From Butyrivibrio sp. FCS014 (GTDB taxonomy: Bacteria > Bacillota > Clostridia > Lachnospirales > Lachnospiraceae): a stretch of DNA of 64,000 bases. Position 1 is the stretch's first letter. The number at the start of each line of letters is the position of its first letter. A model generated the notes under the pieces. It saw only the letters and a list, made by a program, of their open reading frames with translations. It was not told where the DNA came from and ran no database searches. Below, piece after piece: positions 36,197 to 44,338 of this stretch. The translations under genes were made by a program, and so were the position numbers. The stretch is taken from positions 1-64,000 of the forward strand of contig NZ_JAHA01000007.1 of assembly GCF_000526935.1 (NCBI RefSeq), given 5' to 3'.

Positions 36197-36652
36197 ATGT
36201 TGATGCCTATGTTATGGAGTAATAATGATGTTTTTGATGCAATGGATGACTTTTTCAATGACGGATTCTGGGGATACAATGCACCTGCAGCAAGGAAGCT
36301 GGAGAAGAGCGCAGGCCTTATGAAGACCGATGTTATCGAGAAGGAAGATTCTTATCAGCTGGAGGCTGAGCTTCCCGGCTTTAACAAGGAAGATATCAGC
36401 ATCGATCTTAAGAATGATACCCTCACCATCAGTGCTTCCCACAATGAGAACAAGGATGAGAAGGATGAGAACGGCAAGTACATCCGCCGCGAGCGCAGAA
36501 GCACATCCTACGAGAGATCCTTCCATGTTGAGGGCCTTAAGCCTGAGGATATAATTGCCCAGTACAGAAACGGAATCCTCACAGTACATCTTCCCAAGAA
36601 GGAAGCAATCCCTCAGAAGGAGGAAGCTGTCAGGATCGAAGTTAAGGACTGA
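36197..36652 (+). CDS. hsp20: Small heat shock protein, Hsp20/alpha-crystallin family
   Basis: An ATP-independent holdase chaperone that keeps unfolding proteins soluble. The 151 residues hold an alpha-crystallin domain (about 45-140): DVIEKEDSYQLEAELPGFNK, RSTSYERSFHV, and YRNGILTVHLPKKE with the G-x-L motif of the domain end. The C-terminal tail VRIEVKD provides the I-x-V-like anchor. The ATG at 36197 follows AAAGGAG. The near-consensus promoter with CIRCE predicts heat induction through HrcA. Confidence 0.93.
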   Translation: MLMPMLWSNNDVFDAMDDFFNDGFWGYNAPAARKLEKSAGLMKTDVIEKEDSYQLEAELPGFNKEDISIDLKNDTLTISASHNENKDEKDENGKYIRRERRSTSYERSFHVEGLKPEDIIAQYRNGILTVHLPKKEAIPQKEEAVRIEVKD

Positions 36653-36698
36653 CAGACCATTAGCTTTTTGACAATTTCATTTGGATGACATAAGAAAA

Positions 36699-36746
36699 GC
36701 CCCGGTCCCGCGTCATGTAACGCGGAGCCGGGGCGCCTCTTTTTTA
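36699..36746. terminator. Terminator shared by hsp20 and rubrerythrin
   Basis: A GC-rich stem (GCCCCGG at 36699-36705 with CCGGGGC at 36728-36734, and an inner CCGCG/CGCGG) lies between the two converging genes. T follows on the hsp20 side and an A-rich stretch precedes it on the other, so it can act in both directions. Confidence 0.8.
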
Positions 36747-36751
36747 TTGGA

Positions 36752-37309
36752 TCAATAATTTGTAGCTTTCTTTTTGAAATAAGCCTGAGGGTGATTACAT
36801 ACAGGACATACTTCGGGTGCCTTGGGACCAACAACAACGTGTCCGCAGTTTGAGCACTCCCAGATTGCGTCGCCGTCAGCAGAGAATACGATTCCGTCCT
36901 CAATGTTCTTAAGGAGCTTACGATATCTCTCTTCGTGCTCTTTTTCGATGGCAGCTACCTGCTCAAAGAGCTCGGCGATGTCATCAAAGCCTTCTTCACG
37001 AGCCTTTTTAGCAAATGAAGGATACATCTCTTTCCACTCATAAGCCTCACCGTCAGCAGCTGCGTTCAGGTTGTCAACGGTTGTTCCGATGCCTGAAAGG
37101 ATCTTGTACCAGAGCTTAGCATGCTCTTTCTCGTTGGCAGCTGTCTCTTCAAAGATCTGTCCGATCTGTACATAGCCGTCTTTTTTTGCCTTGGAAGCGA
37201 AGTAGGTATATTTGTTTCTTGCCTCTGATTCTCCTGCAAAAGCAGCCATGAGATTCTTCTCGGTTTCGGTACCTTTGAGTTCGTTTGTTCTTGTTTCAAG
37301 ATTAGCCAT
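36752..37309 (-). CDS. rbr: Rubrerythrin
   Basis: Rubrerythrin reduces hydrogen peroxide in anaerobes using electrons from rubredoxin or NADH systems. The 185 residues have a ferritin-like diiron domain ([20 protein letters not shown], and later [13 protein letters not shown] Glu and ExxH motifs) and a C-terminal rubredoxin-like domain with CSNCGH and CPVCNH, which binds one iron. The start at 37309 ([11 protein letters not shown]) follows AAAGGGGG; an upstream ATG in the frame lies beyond the ribosome binding site. Its promoter region overlaps that of the divergent small gene. Confidence 0.95.
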   Translation of the reverse strand: MANLETRTNELKGTETEKNLMAAFAGESEARNKYTYFASKAKKDGYVQIGQIFEETAANEKEHAKLWYKILSGIGTTVDNLNAAADGEAYEWKEMYPSFAKKAREEGFDDIAELFEQVAAIEKEHEERYRKLLKNIEDGIVFSADGDAIWECSNCGHVVVGPKAPEVCPVCNHPQAYFKKKATNY

Positions 37310-37333
37310 TAGAAAATCCCCCTTTCGTTGCGT

Positions 37334-37363
37334 GCGATTATATTGATTATACCATATTTGACA
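37334..37363 (-). promoter_or_regulatory. Possible rubrerythrin promoter
   Basis: On the minus strand TTGTGT and TATAAT are about 18 bases apart, upstream of the AAAGGGGG site. A second TATAAT lies closer to the -35. The -35 overlaps the TTGACA of the opposite gene, so the two promoters probably compete or are co-regulated. Confidence 0.45.
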
Positions 37364-37386
37364 CAAAAAAAGAGATAATCTATAGT
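37358..37386 (+). promoter_or_regulatory. Promoter of the HicB-like gene
   Basis: TTGACA (37358-37363) and TATAGT (37381-37386) with a 17-base spacer, 48 bases before the start codon. Confidence 0.75.
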
Positions 37387-37433
37387 CTTACATAATGACC
37401 ATTAAACTTTCGGAAATACGGGAGGTCTTTTCC

Positions 37434-37643
37434 ATGGAAAAGCTTGAATATGAAGGATACACAGGAACAGTAAACTATGACAAAAAAAGCGACTACTACA
37501 CCGGAGAGGTTGAGATAGACGGAAGGTTTTACACCTATGAAGGTGACAGCCTCGAGGAGCTTAGAGAGGACTTTGAGGACATCATCGATTCAATCATAGC
37601 CTTTGATGAGATGGGCGATGATGACGAAGACGAAGATGACTGA
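37434..37643 (+). CDS. HicB-like small acidic protein, orphan
   Basis: A 69-residue protein whose sequence (YTGTVNYDKKSDYYTGEVEI, then YEGDSLEELREDFEDIIDSI) fits the partial RNase H-like fold of HicB antitoxins. The DNA-binding C-terminal part of HicB is replaced by an acidic tail of Asp and Glu, and no hicA-like toxin gene lies beside it. GGGAGG 8 bases before the ATG at 37434 decides the start over an ATG at 37395. The strong promoter suggests active expression. It may be a solitary antitoxin, or a HicB-like protein with another role. Confidence 0.7.
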   Translation: MEKLEYEGYTGTVNYDKKSDYYTGEVEIDGRFYTYEGDSLEELREDFEDIIDSIIAFDEMGDDDEDEDD

Positions 37644-37691
37644 TAAGACAGGAGTATGTTATACTGTTAATGTTTGTTGCGGGGAGTAGAA

Positions 37692-38468
37692 ATGAATAAA
37701 GTATTAGAATTTACGCTTAAATATGTGCTTCCTCTTCTGGTGGCATATGTCATAAATCTTGTATTAAATAAGGTGCTCAAGAAGGAGAGACTTAGGGGTA
37801 AACTTTTCCTTATTTTCCTTAAGGGCATCATAATCGCTGTGGTCTGGGCTATTGCCGGACTTACGGTACTTAGCGGAATACCGGCCTTCTCCAAAACCTG
37901 GGAGACTGCGGTGGCATCCTCGGGAATTGCAGCGGTTGTAATGGGTCTTGCAGCCCAGTCAACTCTGGCCAATGTCTTTGCTGGAATTGCTCTTTCCGCA
38001 TCGAGGCCCTTTGATATCGGAGACAGGATCAAGATTGATTCCTACGATCCGGGATTCGTTGAGAATATCACCTTAAGACATACGGTGATCAAGACCTATC
38101 AGAACGAGATTATCTATATACCCAACTCCATTGTCGGTTCGTCAACCGTGGTGAATTACACCCAGGAGGATTCCTTCTCCTACCCCATCAGGGTTTCGGT
38201 GGCTTACGGGACCGATATGAAGAAGGCTATGGACGTAATGGCTGATGCCATAACAGAACATCCCAAACACCATGGACGCCGTCCTGTGGTTCTTTGCAAG
38301 AGCTGCGACGACAGCGGTGTAACTCTTCAGGCGCTGGTGGAGACTAAGGATTTCAGAGAGAATCCGGTTACCTGCTCGGAGTGCCTTGTGGAGGTCATGA
38401 AGCGGTTTGCTGCAGAGGGAATCGAAATACCTTACAACAAGCTGGTGCTATTACAGGGGAAGGAATAA
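37692..38468 (+). CDS. mscS: MscS-family mechanosensitive channel
   Basis: A channel that opens under membrane tension to release solutes after osmotic downshock. The 258 residues have three membrane segments, with the pore-lining helix rich in Ala and Gly (SSGIAAVVMGLAAQSTLANV, about 76-95), and the beta domain with the family signature PFDIGDRIKID and IYIPNSIVGSSTVVNY. Length fits the small MscS type. GGGGAG precedes the ATG. A TATACT box lies at 37660-37665 but with a poor -35. Confidence 0.92.
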   Translation: MNKVLEFTLKYVLPLLVAYVINLVLNKVLKKERLRGKLFLIFLKGIIIAVVWAIAGLTVLSGIPAFSKTWETAVASSGIAAVVMGLAAQSTLANVFAGIALSASRPFDIGDRIKIDSYDPGFVENITLRHTVIKTYQNEIIYIPNSIVGSSTVVNYTQEDSFSYPIRVSVAYGTDMKKAMDVMADAITEHPKHHGRRPVVLCKSCDDSGVTLQALVETKDFRENPVTCSECLVEVMKRFAAEGIEIPYNKLVLLQGKE

Positions 38469-38472
38469 TTCT

Positions 38473-38979
38473 ATGAACAAGAACAGATCCAGGGCGTTAC
38501 TTCTGGCACAGGCGGGACTTATAGCGGCGCTGTATGTGGCACTCACCTATCTGTCCGCATACTTTAACCTGTCCAGCGGCGCCATTCAGATAAGGATATC
38601 AGAGGCTCTCACGGTGCTTCCGTTCTTTACGGCTGCGGGAATTCCGGGAGTGACGCTGGGATGCTTTTTGGCAAATCTTCTTATTGGAAGCCCCTGGCCC
38701 GATGTGGTATTCGGAAGCCTGGCGACCCTTATCGGAGCTCTTGGCTCCTACGCTCTTAGAAAGAACAGGGTACTGGTATCGGTTCCTCCGGTTCTTGCAA
38801 ATGTCATCATTGTTCCTCTGGTTCTTAAGTATGCCTATGGAGTGGCCGGAGAAGTCTGGTACTTTGCCATTACCGTCGGAATCGGCGAGATCATATGCTG
38901 CGTAGTGTTTGGGCAGCTTCTTATTACAGCACTTCTTCCCATAAGACACAGGATCTTCGGGGATGAGAATAACAAATAA
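38473..38979 (+). CDS. queT: QueT-family transporter
   Basis: QueT proteins are substrate-binding membrane subunits of ECF transporters for a queuosine precursor. The 168 residues have five to six membrane segments and the family-like stretch IQIRISEALTVLPFFTAAGI followed by TLGCFLANLLIG. The energy-coupling subunits are not in the window and are probably shared. Only 4 bases separate it from mscS, so there is no room for a preQ1 riboswitch in front. Confidence 0.88.
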   Translation: MNKNRSRALLLAQAGLIAALYVALTYLSAYFNLSSGAIQIRISEALTVLPFFTAAGIPGVTLGCFLANLLIGSPWPDVVFGSLATLIGALGSYALRKNRVLVSVPPVLANVIIVPLVLKYAYGVAGEVWYFAITVGIGEIICCVVFGQLLITALLPIRHRIFGDENNK

Positions 38980-38999
38980 ATGATATAACGGGGGTTATC

Positions 39000-39620
39000 A
39001 TGGGAAAACTTTACTTCAGGTATGGAGCTATGGGGAGCTCCAAGACAGCCAATGCGCTGATGGTTCGCTACAACTATATCGAGAAGGGCCAGAATGCTGT
39101 TCTTTTAAAGCCAAAGACCGATGACAGAGACGGTGAGAAGACCGTTGCCTCCAGGATCGGCCTCAGTGCAGAGGGCGAATTTGTGGAGGACTTTCTTGAA
39201 GAGGTTAAGGCCAAATGGTTTACAAAAGAGTCTGATGCCTGGAAGAAACTGGACTGCGTGATAGTGGACGAAGCTCAGTTTCTGACGGAGGACCAGGTGG
39301 ATCTTCTTGCGGAGATCGTGGACAGATACGATCTTCCCGTTATCTGCTACGGCTTAAGGACTGACTTTACCAGCCATCTCTTTAGCGGCTCCAAGAGACT
39401 TATGGAGATTGCCAATTACATAGAAGAAGTTCCCACGGTATGCTGGTGCGGAAGAAGAGCGCATTTTAATGCCAGGGTAAGCGGCGGCAAGATCGTAAGG
39501 GACGGCGAGCAGATAATGATGGGAGGCAATGAGTCCTACGTATCCCTCTGCAGACGCCATTACTTAAGCGGCGAAGTGAACGGTTCAAGAGAAAGAGATA
39601 TCAAGAAAGAAGAAACTTAA
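39000..39620 (+). CDS. tdk: Thymidine kinase
   Basis: Phosphorylates thymidine for salvage. The 206 residues carry the Walker A-like GAMGSSKTA (9-17), the DEAQFL box (about 89-94) and a zinc-binding lasso region with CWCG (about 150-153) and a CxxH further on. Length and motifs are those of the type II enzyme. GGGGG lies before the ATG. Confidence 0.95.
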   Translation: MGKLYFRYGAMGSSKTANALMVRYNYIEKGQNAVLLKPKTDDRDGEKTVASRIGLSAEGEFVEDFLEEVKAKWFTKESDAWKKLDCVIVDEAQFLTEDQVDLLAEIVDRYDLPVICYGLRTDFTSHLFSGSKRLMEIANYIEEVPTVCWCGRRAHFNARVSGGKIVRDGEQIMMGGNESYVSLCRRHYLSGEVNGSRERDIKKEET

Positions 39621-39702
39621 ATTCGAATTTTAACTTCTCTGTGAAATGGAGTTTCAAAAATGCTCAAAAAATCGGATTACGATAAGAAGATGAATGTTAA
39701 AG

Positions 39703-39729
39703 TGGCGGGATAACAACCCCGCCATTTTT
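39703..39729 (+). terminator. Intrinsic terminator before gdpP
   Basis: TGGCGGG (39703-39709) pairs with CCCGCCA (39718-39724), followed by five T. A TATACT box at 39734-39739 just after it may start the gdpP transcript. Confidence 0.8.
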
Positions 39730-39793
39730 GTGTTATACTAAATGGGTATAGTTTTAAGGCAATGTCCAAAATGTTGGGGAAGAGGACTTATCA

Positions 39794-41845
39794 ATGTCGA
39801 AGAACAGAGTGAAACTGAAAGGCAGGCTTCGTTCCTACCTTCGCGTCTTTACATATCTTGGGATACTGCTGGTGCTTGTAAATATAGCGGTCTTTACCGT
39901 GGATTTTACAGCGGGGCTTATCCTTCTGGCATTCACAGGACTGTATCTGATAGCGGTTCTGTATATGAACTTCTACAGCAAACCCATCATTATGAATGAG
40001 CTGGTAAGTTTTGCCACCGAATACGGGCAAATCCAGAAGAAGCTTTTAAGGGAGCTGGATCTTCCTCATGCCGTACTGGATGACAGGGGCATGGTAGTGT
40101 GGACCAACCAGGCTTTCGAGAAGGTGGTGCATCAGGAGAAGGGCTACAGAAAGTCCATTTTCTCACTGTTCCAGGGTATTACCATGGACAAGTTCCCTGA
40201 CGGCCCGGATGAAGTGTCCTACGAGCTTGACTATGAGAACAGCAACTATACCATCAAGATGAAGAGGATCTCCCTTAGGGAGATGGCTGTCAACAGCGAC
40301 ATCATTGACGCTGAGGACTATGAGGGAAGTCTTATCGCTATATATCTTTTCGATGAGACCGCCCTTAAGCTGGCTATCCAGGAAGTAGACAATCAGTCAC
40401 TGGCAGCAGGCCTTATCTACCTGGACAACTACGAAGAGGCTCTGGACAGTGTAGAGGAAGTAAGACGATCTCTTTTGACCGCTCTTATAGACCGTAAGAT
40501 CAACAAGTACATCGCATCCTGCAACGGAATAGCCAAGAAGATCGAGAAGGACAAGTACTTCGTGGTAATGCCCAAGAAGTCCTGCGAGATGCTCAAGGAG
40601 CACAGGTTTGACCTCTTGGAGGATGTTAAGACAGTTAATATCGGTAACGAGATGGCAGTTACCTTAAGTATAGGAATCGGAACAGACGGACTTTCCTATG
40701 CCCAGAACTATGAGTTTGCAAGAAATGCCATTGACCTTGCTCTTGGACGAGGCGGCGATCAGGCGGTTGTTAAGAGCGCCGAGAACATCTCCTATTACGG
40801 AGGTAAGAGCCAGCAGATCGAGAAGAGCACAAGGGTTAAGGCCAGAGTTAAGGCTCATGCTTTAAGAGAGATCATCTCCGGCAAGGATACGGTCATCGTA
40901 ATGGGCCACAGGATCGGCGATGTGGACAGCTTCGGCTCATCCGTCGGTATCTACAGGATCGCCAAGACCCTGGACAGAAAGTGCCACATTGTTCTTAATG
41001 ATGTGACAACCTCCATGCAGCCTCTGGTGGATCTGTTTAAGAACAATCCCGAGTATGAGGATGACATGATCATAACCAATCAGCAGGCCATAGACATGGC
41101 GGGCAATAACACCGTTCTGGTTGTGGTTGACGTAAATAAGCCAAGCATTACGGAGTGCCCCGAGCTTCTTAGATTCTGCAAGACCATCGTGGTTCTGGAT
41201 CACCACAGACAGGGCGCCGAGGTCATCGAGAACGCGACTCTTTCCTACGTGGAGCCCTATGCTTCATCGGCCTGTGAGATGGTATCCGAGATCCTGCAGT
41301 ATATCGGCGACAACGTCAAGATCCACATCGAGGAGGCAGACAGCTTATATTCCGGCATGATCGTGGACACCAATAACTTCATGAACAAGACCGGTGTGAG
41401 AACCTTTGAGGCAGCTGCTTTCCTTAGGAGAAACGGCGCGGATGTCACAAGAGTGCGCAAGCTCTTCAGGGAAGAGGCCGGCGAATACAAGGCCAAGGCA
41501 GATGCAGTCAGCCAGGCTGAGATCTACAGAGGAAGATATGCAATATCTGTTCTCATCAACGATGAGATCCAGAGCCCTACAATTATCGGCGCGCAGGCAG
41601 CCAACGAGCTTCTTAACATCAAGGGCGTAAAGGCAAGCTTTGTATGCACCGAGTACCAGAATCAGGTCTATGTCAGCGCCAGATCCATTGATGAAGTCAA
41701 TGTTCAGGTTGTCATGGAGAAGCTTGGCGGAGGCGGCCACATGAGTTCCGCAGGCTGCCAGATGGAAGGAGTCTCTGTCACAGAGGCAATAGCTACGGTT
41801 AAGAGAACACTTGATAATATGATAGAAGAAGGAGAATTGGATTAA
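39794..41845 (+). CDS. gdpP: c-di-AMP phosphodiesterase GdpP
   Basis: GdpP degrades c-di-AMP to pApA at the membrane. The 683 residues have two N-terminal membrane segments (about 15-60), a PAS-like domain, a degenerate GGDEF domain (about 170-330) and a DHH/DHHA1 catalytic part with GHRIGDVDSFGSS (about 376-388) and VVLDHHRQG (about 470-478). DHHA1's GGGGHMSSAG (about 644-653) is intact. Its metal-binding residues look complete, so it should be active. AGAGGA precedes the ATG. The order gdpP-rplI-dnaB is conserved in Firmicutes, and the stop overlaps the rplI start by one base. Confidence 0.95.
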   Translation: MSKNRVKLKGRLRSYLRVFTYLGILLVLVNIAVFTVDFTAGLILLAFTGLYLIAVLYMNFYSKPIIMNELVSFATEYGQIQKKLLRELDLPHAVLDDRGMVVWTNQAFEKVVHQEKGYRKSIFSLFQGITMDKFPDGPDEVSYELDYENSNYTIKMKRISLREMAVNSDIIDAEDYEGSLIAIYLFDETALKLAIQEVDNQSLAAGLIYLDNYEEALDSVEEVRRSLLTALIDRKINKYIASCNGIAKKIEKDKYFVVMPKKSCEMLKEHRFDLLEDVKTVNIGNEMAVTLSIGIGTDGLSYAQNYEFARNAIDLALGRGGDQAVVKSAENISYYGGKSQQIEKSTRVKARVKAHALREIISGKDTVIVMGHRIGDVDSFGSSVGIYRIAKTLDRKCHIVLNDVTTSMQPLVDLFKNNPEYEDDMIITNQQAIDMAGNNTVLVVVDVNKPSITECPELLRFCKTIVVLDHHRQGAEVIENATLSYVEPYASSACEMVSEILQYIGDNVKIHIEEADSLYSGMIVDTNNFMNKTGVRTFEAAAFLRRNGADVTRVRKLFREEAGEYKAKADAVSQAEIYRGRYAISVLINDEIQSPTIIGAQAANELLNIKGVKASFVCTEYQNQVYVSARSIDEVNVQVVMEKLGGGGHMSSAGCQMEGVSVTEAIATVKRTLDNMIEEGELD

Positions 41846-42291
41846 TGCAGGTTATTTTATTGCAGGACGTTAAGAGCCTTGGTAAAAAAGGCGACATTGT
41901 AAAGGTAAGCGACGGCTATGCCAAGAATTATGTGATCCCTCAGAAGCTTGGCGTTGAGGCTACACAGAAGAGCATGAACGAGCTCAAGAATCAGCAGAAG
42001 AGAGATTCCATCGTAGCTCAGCAGCAGCTGGATGATGCAAAGGCTTATGCTGAGAAGATAGAAAAAGAGACAGTGCAGGTGACCATGAAAGCCGGTGAAG
42101 GCGGAAGAGTTTTCGGTTCTGTTTCTTCAAAAGAAATAGCTACAGCAGCCAAGCAGCAGTTTGGCTTTGACATTGACAAGAAGAAGCTTCAGATGCCCGA
42201 ACCCATTAAGTCTTTCGGCACCTATGAGATTCCGGTGAAGCTTCACCCTCAGGTTACAGCAACTCTGAAAGTAAGCGTAAAGGAACAGTAA
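41845..42291 (+). CDS. rplI: 50S ribosomal protein L9
   Basis: L9 binds 23S rRNA at the base of the L1 stalk. The 148 residues have the family layout: an N-terminal domain with VILLQDVKSLGKKGDIVKVS (3-22) and GYAKNYVIPQ, a long connecting helix, and a C-terminal domain. Its ATG overlaps the gdpP stop codon (TAATG), and dnaB begins 1 base after its stop, so the three are translationally linked. Confidence 0.97.
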   Translation: MQVILLQDVKSLGKKGDIVKVSDGYAKNYVIPQKLGVEATQKSMNELKNQQKRDSIVAQQQLDDAKAYAEKIEKETVQVTMKAGEGGRVFGSVSSKEIATAAKQQFGFDIDKKKLQMPEPIKSFGTYEIPVKLHPQVTATLKVSVKEQ

Positions 42292-42292
42292 T

Positions 42293-43627
42293 ATGCCCGA
42301 CGAGAGTATTTTGAAAAGAGTGGCGCCAAACAGCCTGGAAGCAGAGCAGTCTGTAGTTGGCGCCATGTTAATAGACAGGGATGCCATCGAGGTTGCCTCA
42401 GAGATCATCAATTCCGGGGACTTCTACAACAAGCAGCTGGGCACTTTGTTTGAGACCATGGTGGAACTTAACAAGGAAGGCAGCGCGGTAGACGTTGTTA
42501 CATTGCAGAACAGGCTTCGTGAGAAGAATGTTCCTCCCCAGGTCAGCAGCGCAGAGTTCATCGCAAGCCTTGTACAGGCGGTTCCCACCTCTGCAAATGT
42601 GAAGTATTATGCCAACATAGTTTCTGATAAATCCACCTTAAGAAAGCTCATCCATTTCGGAGAGGATACCATCAACAGCTGTTATACCGAGGCTGATGAT
42701 GTGACCGCGATCATAGATGGCGTTGAGAAGGGCATTTATCAGATCAACAGAAGGAAGAACCTCAATGACTTTGTGCCCATCGATGAGGTGGTCATGAATG
42801 CCCTGAACAGGATAGAACAGGCCAGCCGTATGAAGGGCAATGTAACAGGTTTGTCCTCCGGTTTTACGGATCTTGACTATAAGACAGCAGGTTTTCATAA
42901 TTCGGATCTGGTGCTTATAGCAGCCCGTCCCGCCATGGGTAAGACGGCTTTTGTTCTTAACATTGCAGAATATATGGCTTTCCGCAGCAATAAGTGCGTT
43001 GCCATTTTCTCACTGGAGATGTCCAAGGAGCAGCTTGTAAACCGACTCCTTTCCATGGAATCCCACGTGGATTCACAGCATATAAGAACCGGTAACATGA
43101 CGGAAATGGACTGGGAAAATCTTATAGAAAGTGCCGGTGTTGTTGGAAGATCAAGGCTGATCATAGATGACACTCCCGGTATCACGATCCAGGAACTCAG
43201 GTCCAAGTGCAGGAAGTACAAGATGGAGCACGGCCTTGATATCATCATGATCGACTACCTGCAGCTGATGTCAGGAAGCGGCGGAAAGAGCTCGGAGAGC
43301 AGACAGCAGGAGATTTCAGAGATCTCAAGGTCCCTTAAAGCTCTTGCAAGAGAGCTGGATGTTCCCGTTATCGCCCTCTCCCAGCTGTCCCGTGCGGTTG
43401 AGTCAAGACCCGATCACAGGCCTATGCTTTCAGACCTTCGTGAGTCCGGAGCTATCGAGCAGGATGCGGATATGGTAATGTTCATCTACAGAGATGATTA
43501 TTACAACAAGGATACAGAGAAGAAGGGTATCTCGGAGATCATCATAGCCAAGCAGAGAAGCGGTCCCATCGGAACCGTAGAGCTGGTATGGCTTCCCGAG
43601 TACACCAAGTTTGCCAATAAAGCATGA
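42293..43627 (+). CDS. dnaB: Replicative DNA helicase DnaB
   Basis: DnaB is the hexameric helicase of the replication fork. The 444 residues have the N-terminal helical domain (LEAEQSVVGAMLID, about 16-29) and the RecA-like domain with Walker A ARPAMGKTAF (about 209-218), ALSQLSR, and DLRESGAIEQDAD (about 385-397). No intein interrupts it. The last genes of the operon are followed by a twin hairpin repeat and a terminator. Confidence 0.96.
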   Translation: MPDESILKRVAPNSLEAEQSVVGAMLIDRDAIEVASEIINSGDFYNKQLGTLFETMVELNKEGSAVDVVTLQNRLREKNVPPQVSSAEFIASLVQAVPTSANVKYYANIVSDKSTLRKLIHFGEDTINSCYTEADDVTAIIDGVEKGIYQINRRKNLNDFVPIDEVVMNALNRIEQASRMKGNVTGLSSGFTDLDYKTAGFHNSDLVLIAARPAMGKTAFVLNIAEYMAFRSNKCVAIFSLEMSKEQLVNRLLSMESHVDSQHIRTGNMTEMDWENLIESAGVVGRSRLIIDDTPGITIQELRSKCRKYKMEHGLDIIMIDYLQLMSGSGGKSSESRQQEISEISRSLKALARELDVPVIALSQLSRAVESRPDHRPMLSDLRESGAIEQDADMVMFIYRDDYYNKDTEKKGISEIIIAKQRSGPIGTVELVWLPEYTKFANKA

Positions 43628-43649
43628 TGAATGGGGAGCACGTCCCTGT

Positions 43650-43762
43650 GCACTCGAAAACGCTGCGCGTTTCCTCGTTCATTTGGCTTCGCCAAATGCA
43701 AACCCTGCGCACTCGAAAATGCTGCGCATTTTCTCGTTCATTTGGCTTCGCCAAATGCAAAA
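43650..43762. repeat. Tandem 54-base hairpin repeat, two copies at a 59-base period
   Basis: Copy 1 (43650-43703) and copy 2 (43709-43762) are nearly identical. Each holds two small stems: AAACGC/GCGTTT (copy 1) or AAATGC/GCATTT (copy 2) around TGC, and CATTTGGC/GCCAAATG around TTC. The change from C-G to T-A keeps the first stem paired. The repeat lies between the dnaB stop and its terminator. Confidence 0.85.
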
Positions 43763-43766
43763 ATAA

Positions 43767-43808
43767 AAAAGGACGGTCTACCAAGTGAACTTGGAAAACC
43801 GTCCTTTT
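43767..43808. terminator. Terminator between dnaB and the ferredoxin gene
   Basis: AAAAGGACGGT (43767-43777) pairs perfectly with ACCGTCCTTTT (43798-43808), with an inner stem CCAAG/CTTGG. T follows on one side and A on the other, so it serves both converging genes. Confidence 0.85.
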
Positions 43809-43827
43809 GTTATTTTTCCGCTTGGAC

Positions 43828-43998
43828 TCAACCCTGAGAAATAGCTGATACAGGGCACTGAGCTGCGCAAGAACCGCAGTCGATGCATGTGTTGGGATCG
43901 ATCTCAAACTGAGTATCTCCCTGAGAAATAGCTGATACAGGGCACTGAGCAGCGCATGATCCGCAGCTGATGCAACCATCACTAATAACGTATGCCAT
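43828..43998 (-). CDS. Clostridial-type 2[4Fe-4S] ferredoxin
   Basis: A 56-residue electron carrier, the likely partner of the neighbouring PFOR. It has two cluster motifs, CISCGSCAAQCP and CIDCGSCAAQCP, each with the fourth cysteine supplied by the other half. The start at 43998 (MAYVISDGC) follows AAGGAG. The two halves share an exact 32-base DNA repeat (43832-43863 and 43919-43950), so the ancestral duplication has been made uniform. The protein ends in SAISQG. Confidence 0.95.
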   Translation of the reverse strand: MAYVISDGCISCGSCAAQCPVSAISQGDTQFEIDPNTCIDCGSCAAQCPVSAISQG

Positions 43999-44085
43999 AA
44001 TATGATCTCCTTCCGTTTGTAAAAAATATAAAGCCAATGTAGCATAACAAAGGGCTTTGCCGCGCCTTATCTTTGTTACTTAATT

Positions 44086-44114
44086 ATCATATAATAAGAA
44101 AAATGAATTATCAA
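44086..44114 (-). promoter_or_regulatory. Promoter of the ferredoxin gene
   Basis: Reading the minus strand, TTGATA (44114-44109) and TATGAT (44091-44086) are 17 bases apart. A leader of about 80 bases follows, containing a possible ACAAAG/CTTTGT stem. Confidence 0.6.
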
Positions 44115-44165
44115 TAGAAATTATCGAAAAGTTTTATCAAAAAAGCGGCGAAATCCGCTAAAACA

Positions 44166-44195
44166 TTGACATCGGTAGCTTTAAAATGATACTAT
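44166..44195 (+). promoter_or_regulatory. Promoter of the PFOR gene
   Basis: TTGACA (44166-44171) and TACTAT (44190-44195) are 18 bases apart. The leader before nifJ would be about 135 bases and carries the small ORF described next. The 340-base space between the ferredoxin and nifJ genes holds these two divergent promoters and that ORF. Confidence 0.6.
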
Positions 44196-44255
44196 TGAAG
44201 TCGGCAGAATATAGCGAGAATATCCGTCACATCTGTTTTTCTTGGGAGGAAAAAT

Positions 44256-44318
44256 ATGTGGGCGGGCTTTTTTGCGCTTTATTTTATTTTTTGTGTACTA
44301 GCCAATAGACTCAAATAA
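44256..44318 (+). CDS. Putative 20-residue hydrophobic leader peptide before PFOR
   Basis: An ORF of 20 codons inside the nifJ leader, with an excellent GGGAGGA site 5 bases before its ATG. The peptide starts MWAGFFALYFIFCVLA and ends in basic NRLK, a single short membrane-like segment. It stops 20 bases before the nifJ ATG, overlapping the approach to its ribosome binding site. It could be a leader peptide acting by translational coupling, or a tiny membrane protein. I know of no described counterpart. Confidence 0.45.
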   Translation: MWAGFFALYFIFCVLANRLK

Positions 44319-44338
44319 AAAAGGTAGGAGGAATTAAA

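Noticed and set aside
37395..37433. ATG at 37395 as start of the HicB-like gene.
   Set aside because: It falls within a few bases of the predicted transcription start and lacks a ribosome binding site, while GGGAGG fits the ATG at 37434.
43828..43960. Direct repeats that might mark a CRISPR array.
   Set aside because: They are two halves of the ferredoxin coding sequence with no spacer pattern.
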